This document shows positions 59,874-64,000 of a DNA stretch of 64,000 nt, piece after piece. This DNA comes from Elusimicrobiota bacterium. Lineage in GTDB: Bacteria; Elusimicrobiota; Elusimicrobia; UBA1565; UBA9628. The notes under the pieces are model-generated. The model saw only the letters and a list, made by a program, of their open reading frames with translations, was not told where the DNA came from and searched no databases. The stretch spans positions 124,001 through 188,000 of the forward strand of contig JACQAZ010000004.1 in NCBI GenBank assembly GCA_016194705.1, read 5' to 3'. Every line of letters begins with the position of its first letter. Within the stretch, counting starts at the first letter, position 1. The translations under genes and the position numbers were made by a program.

Positions 59874-60889
59874 TTCATTCCCGGCTTGCCGGACATCAGT
59901 TTCTTCTCCGTGAAAACATTGTAGCGCTTGTCAGCCGAGGCCCGGTTGGCCTTGTACCACGCCATCGCGTCCTTGATGCCTTCCTCGATGGACATTCTCG
60001 GCGCAAATCCGATGGACTTGGCCCGAGAGGTGTCCATGACGCGCTTGTTGTCGCCCGAGGGCTTGGTGGAATCCCAAACGATGGCGGGCTTCTTGTCGAG
60101 GTTGGCCGCGATGATCTCGACGAGCGTCTTGATCGCGACGCCGTTCCCGCTGCCGAGGTTGACGGGGCGCTCCTCGCCCTTCGCGACGAGCAGCAGCATT
60201 CCGTTGGCGACATCGGAGGCGTGTATGAAGTCGCGGATCGGCGAGCCGTCGCCCCAGACCACGAGAGGATTCTCCCCTTCGACGGCGCGCTTGATGAGAG
60301 AGGGGATGACCATCGCGTTGTCCGGGTTGAAATTGTCGTAGCGGCCGTAGACGTTGGCCGGCCGCGCGATCGAGATGCCCTTCCAGCCGTGCTCGATGCG
60401 GTAGGCCGAGGCCTGGAGCTCGCCCATGCGCTTGGCCCAGCCGCCAAACTCGTCTTTTTGCGATGGGTAGGTGCTCCAGACCGAGTCCTCGAAGAAGACC
60501 TCGGCCGGGTGGTAGACGCCGATCGAGCTCGTGTAAAGGTACTTCTTCACCCCGCATTGGCGCGCGGCCTCCATCATGTTCGTGTCGAAGGCCAAAGTCG
60601 GCACGAAGAAGGAGGCGGGCTTCTTGGCGGCCATCAAAGGCGAGCCCTTGATGCCGGCCAGGTGGAAGACGATCTCCATGCCCTTGCAGGCGGCAAGACA
60701 CGCATCGAAGGATGTTAGGTCGGTCCGCAGGAACTCGGTCTTGGGAGCGGCCCGCGAAGGGTCGTCGAGCGAGGCGACGCGCACCTTGGCGCCAAGCGCC
60801 AGCAGTTCCTCGACGAGGTACTTGCCGATCATTCCGGTCCCGCCGGTCACGAGTATTTTCTTGTCTTTGAAGATGTTCGTTTCGGTCAT
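59870..60889 (-). CDS. NAD-dependent epimerase/dehydratase family protein lacking the catalytic tyrosine
   Basis: A 339-residue extended SDR. ILVTGGTGMIGKYLVEELLA is the nucleotide loop, YTSSIGVYHPAEVFFED the serine strand and RPANVYGRYDNFNPDNAMV the substrate strand. The active-site segment reads KDEFGGWAKRMGELQ: Lys153 is present but Gly149 replaces the tyrosine. Similar in plan to GDP-fucose synthase relatives at 51746-52750 (which keeps Tyr) and 57111-58079 (which does not). Starts one base after the GT2 paralog B stop. Confidence 0.85.
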   Translation of the reverse strand: MTETNIFKDKKILVTGGTGMIGKYLVEELLALGAKVRVASLDDPSRAAPKTEFLRTDLTSFDACLAACKGMEIVFHLAGIKGSPLMAAKKPASFFVPTLAFDTNMMEAARQCGVKKYLYTSSIGVYHPAEVFFEDSVWSTYPSQKDEFGGWAKRMGELQASAYRIEHGWKGISIARPANVYGRYDNFNPDNAMVIPSLIKRAVEGENPLVVWGDGSPIRDFIHASDVANGMLLLVAKGEERPVNLGSGNGVAIKTLVEIIAANLDKKPAIVWDSTKPSGDNKRVMDTSRAKSIGFAPRMSIEEGIKDAMAWYKANRASADKRYNVFTEKKLMSGKPGMK

Positions 60890-60890
60890 T

Positions 60891-61595
60891 TCATTTCCAT
60901 ACGAAGCATTCGCGGGCGATCTGGATCAAGAAGGCCGCCCCCCAGCGCAGGACCTCGAGCTTGCGCTCGCCGCCGACGCGCTTGGGCTCGTCGCCCGGGA
61001 TCTCGGAGAATCTGACCTTGCGCTTGGCCGCCCGGATCGAGAGCAGCGGCTCCCAGCTGACGTTGGTGCGGCAGAGCCGTTCGGCGGCGGCGTAGCCGTC
61101 GTCATCGATGAGCTCGAGGTCGTAGACGAGCTTCTTGGTGTAGGCCCGGAAGATGACCATCATGTCGGTGTAGCGGCCGCCGAACAGCAGGTTGACGGTC
61201 TTTGTGAACATCCAATTGCCGAAAGCGGTGACCGCGTCGTCGTCGTCCGATTTGGCGCCGTCGAGGTAGCGCGAGACGATGACCAGCTCGTAGCCCTCGC
61301 GCATTTTGGCGACGAGCTCGGGTATGCGCTCGGGGACGCAGTTGCCGTCGGGGCTGAAGGTGACGATCACGTCGCCGGTGATGAGCGGCAGGGCCTCCGT
61401 GTAGGCGCGGCGCAGGCCGCGCTGTTTCTGGACGTAGACGGTCCAGCCCTGGCTGCGGGCGTAGTCGGCCGTGCCGTCGGTCGAGCCCCCGTCGAGTATC
61501 AGGACCTGGTCGACCCAGTCCTTCTTGACCAGAGGCATGATCTGCCTGAGCCCCACGACCTCGTTGAGAGTGGGGACCAGCAAAGTCACTTTCAT
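60891..61595 (-). CDS. GT2 glycosyltransferase, SPDGN variant (paralog B)
   Basis: A 234-residue GT-A protein, paralog of the GT2 protein at 58432-59100: LLVPTLNEVVGLRQIMPLVK, LILDGGSTDGTADYA, FSPDGNCVPER at residues 80-90, IVSRYLDGAKSDDDDAV and EIPGDEPKRVGGERK align without gaps over most of the length. First gene of the four-gene minus-strand operon, with TATAAT nine bases before its ATG. Differs from paralog A by a 12-residue insert (LIDDDGYAAAER) near residue 170. Confidence 0.86.
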   Translation of the reverse strand: MKVTLLVPTLNEVVGLRQIMPLVKKDWVDQVLILDGGSTDGTADYARSQGWTVYVQKQRGLRRAYTEALPLITGDVIVTFSPDGNCVPERIPELVAKMREGYELVIVSRYLDGAKSDDDDAVTAFGNWMFTKTVNLLFGGRYTDMMVIFRAYTKKLVYDLELIDDDGYAAAERLCRTNVSWEPLLSIRAAKRKVRFSEIPGDEPKRVGGERKLEVLRWGAAFLIQIARECFVWK

Positions 61596-61604
61596 CGCGC
61601 GGCT

Positions 61605-61610
61605 ATTATA
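61605..61610 (-). promoter_or_regulatory. Consensus -10 for the GT2-SDR-SDR-GT2 operon
   Basis: TATAAT on the minus strand, within TATATATAAT, nine bases before the ATG at 61595. Predicted leader of about two bases. Confidence 0.6.
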
Positions 61611-61642
61611 TATAAGTCCTTAATAACATTCTCGGACGGAGC

Positions 61643-63523
61643 TTGCGGGCAATTGCCAAAAATAGTTTACTGCCCATCGTGGCTCGGCAAAATTCCAGCT
61701 GGGAGGGGCTCTTTTTGGGCCTCCCGGCGTGGCCGGCGGCGGTTTTTCTCGCGGCCGTTTGCGCCGGCCTGGTTTTCGTCCTGCCGGATCTGTTGATCAT
61801 CCAACACAGGAACTTCTACAGGCGCCATTTTCCAGAGGCCGTCGCGCAGTGGCCTTTGGGCGGGCGCTACACCTCGATCGCGCCCTACGACGATCCCGAC
61901 GCCAACTCTTACGCCGCCCGCGGCCACGAGGCCGCGCGGCATTTCTGGCCGATGGACCCCAACGTCAAGGAGAATTCGAGTCGCCGGCTCGCGCTGACCG
62001 ACACGCTGAGCTTCATGTTCCTCGGCGCCACGGAGCGCCTGACTGGGGACGTCAGCCGCGGCTGGCTTCTGGCGCGCGGGCTCTGCGGGATGGCCTGGCT
62101 CCTGTGCCTGTATTGTCTTGTCAACGCGATCTCGGGCCGCCGCCGGATGTCCTTGGCTTTCGCGGCTTGGCTGACCTTGTTCTACGAACTCTTCGCCGAC
62201 TTGCTGTGGCCGCTGGTCCAATGGCCCAGGCTCGGCTTCGGCGTCATCCCTCCGGCTTTCCGACACATGGCGATCCACGCCTTCTGGCTCTTGGGCAATT
62301 ATCAGTGCAATTTCGGGGCCGCGCGGGTGGTCAGCCCCGCCCTCAATCATCCGCCATTTTTCCTCGCGGCTTACGCCGCCTGGGGCGCCGCGCGCGGGGC
62401 CTGGGGCTGGGCCTGGGCCGGGGGCCTGGTCGGCGGAGCTCTGGCTTATGTCCACGCGGACGTCTGGCACGTCTACATGGCGGCGATGGGCGTCTTCTGC
62501 GCCGCCTGGAGCCTCCAGCAGAAAAAGCCCGCTTGGGCGCTGCTGGCGTCGTTTGCCGTCTCGCTGGCGCTGAGCCTGCCGTGGCTCCTGGCGAACTATC
62601 CGATGGACCCCGAGATCCTCTCGCGCGCGGGGGGGACCTTCACTCACGCCGTCGACCCGCTGGGGCTGGTTTTCGCGGCGGCCGTCGCGGCCTGCTGGCC
62701 GCGGCGCAGGGAGCCGGCCGTTTGCTTTGCGGCCTGCGTGTTCGCGGCGTGCATTCTCGCGGTCGAGAGCCAGGTGCTCACGGGCTACACCGTGGACTCG
62801 ATGCGCTTTAACTACATCGGCGTGGTCGTGGCGCTTGTCACCGCCGCTGGAATCTGGGGCCGTCGCGCCGCGGAGTCGCGCCATTGGCTCTGGCTGACGG
62901 CCGCCTTCTTCATCCTTGGGGGCGGACGCGCGATCAGCTACGCCTCCCAACGCTTCCCCTACCAGGGCTTGCCGCGCGACTTGGAGTCGGCTTTTGACTT
63001 CTTGAACCAGCAGACCCCCAACGATTCCGTCGTCGTGTCGCTGGCCGCCAACGAGACGATGCTGATCCCGGTCTACACGCACGACAAGACGATGATCGGC
63101 AGCGGCTACAACATGACCTGCGACATCTCCTTCTATGAGATGTTCCGCAGGATCGACCGCGCGGCCCGGCTCTGCGGGGTCGACGAACGGGCCCTGCTCA
63201 GCCATCTCAACGCCCCCGAATGGCAGCATCCGCAAGGCCTGGAGCGCTGGAGCACGGCGCTCTGGAGCCATCAGGTCGACTGGCAGGCGCGCGAATGGAA
63301 GAATTTCTTTCATTTCTACGCGCAGACCATCCCGCGCTCCGAATTCGTGGCTCGCCTGGGCATCCTGACCATGAGTCGGAACCTTCCCGAGCTCAAGGCT
63401 GACGCGGATTACCTTTGGGTGGGTCCTTTTGAGCGCGGCTTGATGACCCCCAGGGCGCTCAAGGCTTTGGGGCGGCCGGTCTACGAAAACGCGACGGTTT
63501 CAATTTACAAGGTGAAAGCTTGA
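61643..63523 (+). CDS. Polytopic membrane protein, probably GT-C-like
   Basis: A protein of up to 626 residues with about ten hydrophobic helices to residue 435 and a soluble C-terminal domain (from DLESAFDFLNQQTPNDSVVV) of the sort found on oligosaccharyl- or glycosyl-transferases. The large first loop carries IAPYDDPDANSYAARGHEAA. No named family recognised. The start is uncertain: TTG 61643, or GTG 61679, which lies seven bases after TTTACT and gives 614 residues. It overlaps the next gene as TTGA. Confidence 0.75.
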   Translation: MRAIAKNSLLPIVARQNSSWEGLFLGLPAWPAAVFLAAVCAGLVFVLPDLLIIQHRNFYRRHFPEAVAQWPLGGRYTSIAPYDDPDANSYAARGHEAARHFWPMDPNVKENSSRRLALTDTLSFMFLGATERLTGDVSRGWLLARGLCGMAWLLCLYCLVNAISGRRRMSLAFAAWLTLFYELFADLLWPLVQWPRLGFGVIPPAFRHMAIHAFWLLGNYQCNFGAARVVSPALNHPPFFLAAYAAWGAARGAWGWAWAGGLVGGALAYVHADVWHVYMAAMGVFCAAWSLQQKKPAWALLASFAVSLALSLPWLLANYPMDPEILSRAGGTFTHAVDPLGLVFAAAVAACWPRRREPAVCFAACVFAACILAVESQVLTGYTVDSMRFNYIGVVVALVTAAGIWGRRAAESRHWLWLTAAFFILGGGRAISYASQRFPYQGLPRDLESAFDFLNQQTPNDSVVVSLAANETMLIPVYTHDKTMIGSGYNMTCDISFYEMFRRIDRAARLCGVDERALLSHLNAPEWQHPQGLERWSTALWSHQVDWQAREWKNFFHFYAQTIPRSEFVARLGILTMSRNLPELKADADYLWVGPFERGLMTPRALKALGRPVYENATVSIYKVKA

Positions 63524-64000
63524 AAAAATCGGCGCCCCGTCCAGACGCCGCGACCACAATCGAGCTCTACCGCTCCATGCTGCGCATACGCCTGGCCGAG
63601 CAGCGCATCACCGAGGTCTACCCGACCGACAAGATACAAAGCCCGATACACTTGTCCGTGGGGCAGGAGGCGATCGCGGCCGGGGTCTGCGCGGCGCTCT
63701 TAAAGACCGACCACGTCCACGGCACTTATCGCGGCCACGCATTTTACCTCGCCAAGGGCGGCGACATGAACCGCATGTTCGCCGAGCTCTACGGCAAGGA
63801 CGCCGGCTGCGCGCGCGGCAAGGGGGGCTCGATGCACCTCGTCGATCCCGAGGCGGGCCTCATGTCCTGCTCGGCGATCGTGGCCTCCACGATCCCGGTC
63901 GCCACGGGCGACGCCTTCGCTTCTTCAAGGCAAGGCCGCAAGCGCGTGGTCGTGTCCGTCTTCGGCGACGGCGCCATCGACGAAGGCGTGTTCTTCGAGA
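63520..64000 (+). CDS. ThDP-dependent dehydrogenase E1 alpha subunit (pyruvate dehydrogenase-like), partial
   Basis: The first 160 residues are inside the window; the gene runs off the right edge. YRSMLRIRLAEQRI, SPIHLSVGQEAIAAGVCAAL, HGTYRGHAFYLAKGGD, CARGKGGSMHLVD and VFGDGAIDEGVFFE are E1-alpha hallmarks, the last starting the GDG thiamine-diphosphate motif. TTG start by TTGA overlap with the membrane protein gene. E1 alpha/beta pairs embedded in glycan loci are thought to make two-carbon branched sugars rather than acetyl-CoA; the location favours that but the beta subunit is not visible. Confidence 0.88.
   Translation, partial: MKKSAPRPDAATTIELYRSMLRIRLAEQRITEVYPTDKIQSPIHLSVGQEAIAAGVCAALLKTDHVHGTYRGHAFYLAKGGDMNRMFAELYGKDAGCARGKGGSMHLVDPEAGLMSCSAIVASTIPVATGDAFASSRQGRKRVVVSVFGDGAIDEGVFFE

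Overview
The window is GC-rich, densely coded and free of RNA genes, insertion sequences and CRISPR arrays as far as I can read it. It comes from a diderm (lipopolysaccharide-making) bacterium with type IV pili. The lpx/bamA operon, LpxI in place of LpxH, the pilMNOPQ operon and a pseudopilin-like C-terminal domain of a style I associate with Elusimicrobiota suggest a high-GC member of that phylum or a neighbour. This assignment is tentative.

Layout. (1) 1-9,742, minus strand: outer-membrane operon bamA - ompH-like - lpxD - lpxC - fabZ - lpxA - lpxI - Gfo/Idh oxidoreductase - lpxB - next gene. It makes lipid A and assembles outer-membrane proteins. (2) 9,743-16,879, minus: a seven-gene coupled operon ending in a strong terminator: HAD phosphatase, nucleotidyltransferase, ATP-grasp ligase, class III aminotransferase, Gfo/Idh dehydrogenase, CDP-alcohol phosphotransferase and myo-inositol-phosphate synthase. 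It looks like a route to an inositol-based, possibly amino-modified, phospholipid or phosphodiester, and is the best candidate for an undescribed system. (3) 16,942-22,245, plus: pilMNOPQ behind a TTGACA promoter and a leader that carries a terminator hairpin. (4) 22,258-36,327, plus: surface glycan genes (O-antigen ligase with TPR-like tail, two YfhO-like proteins around a polyprenyl-phosphate sugar synthase, UPF0104 protein, methyltransferase, GT4, WecB, Wzx-type flippase, asparagine synthase, small membrane protein). (5) 36,321-41,683, minus: GT9, methyltransferase, MarC, a secreted Kelch-caspase protein and a membrane protein with a pseudopilin-like domain. (6) 41,726-64,000, both strands: nucleotide-sugar and glycan genes (two DegT-type enzymes, one with His in place of the PLP lysine; five GT2 proteins; six NAD-dependent epimerase/dehydratase proteins; GNAT; UDP-galactopyranose-mutase-like flavoprotein; ATP-grasp; PgpA; NodB deacetylase; several multi-spanning membrane proteins; the start of a ThDP-dependent E1-alpha protein).

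Two architectural habits recur. Genes inside operons overlap by a few bases (ATGA, GTGA, TTGA, TAATG), so many internal starts are GTG or TTG. At the head of many transcription units a TATAAT-like hexamer lies only 6-9 bases before the start codon, with no clear ribosome binding site, which predicts leaderless mRNAs. pilM is the clear exception, with a long structured leader.

No gene-free stretch exceeds 300 bases; the longest (16,868-17,101) holds the divergent promoters and the pilM leader.
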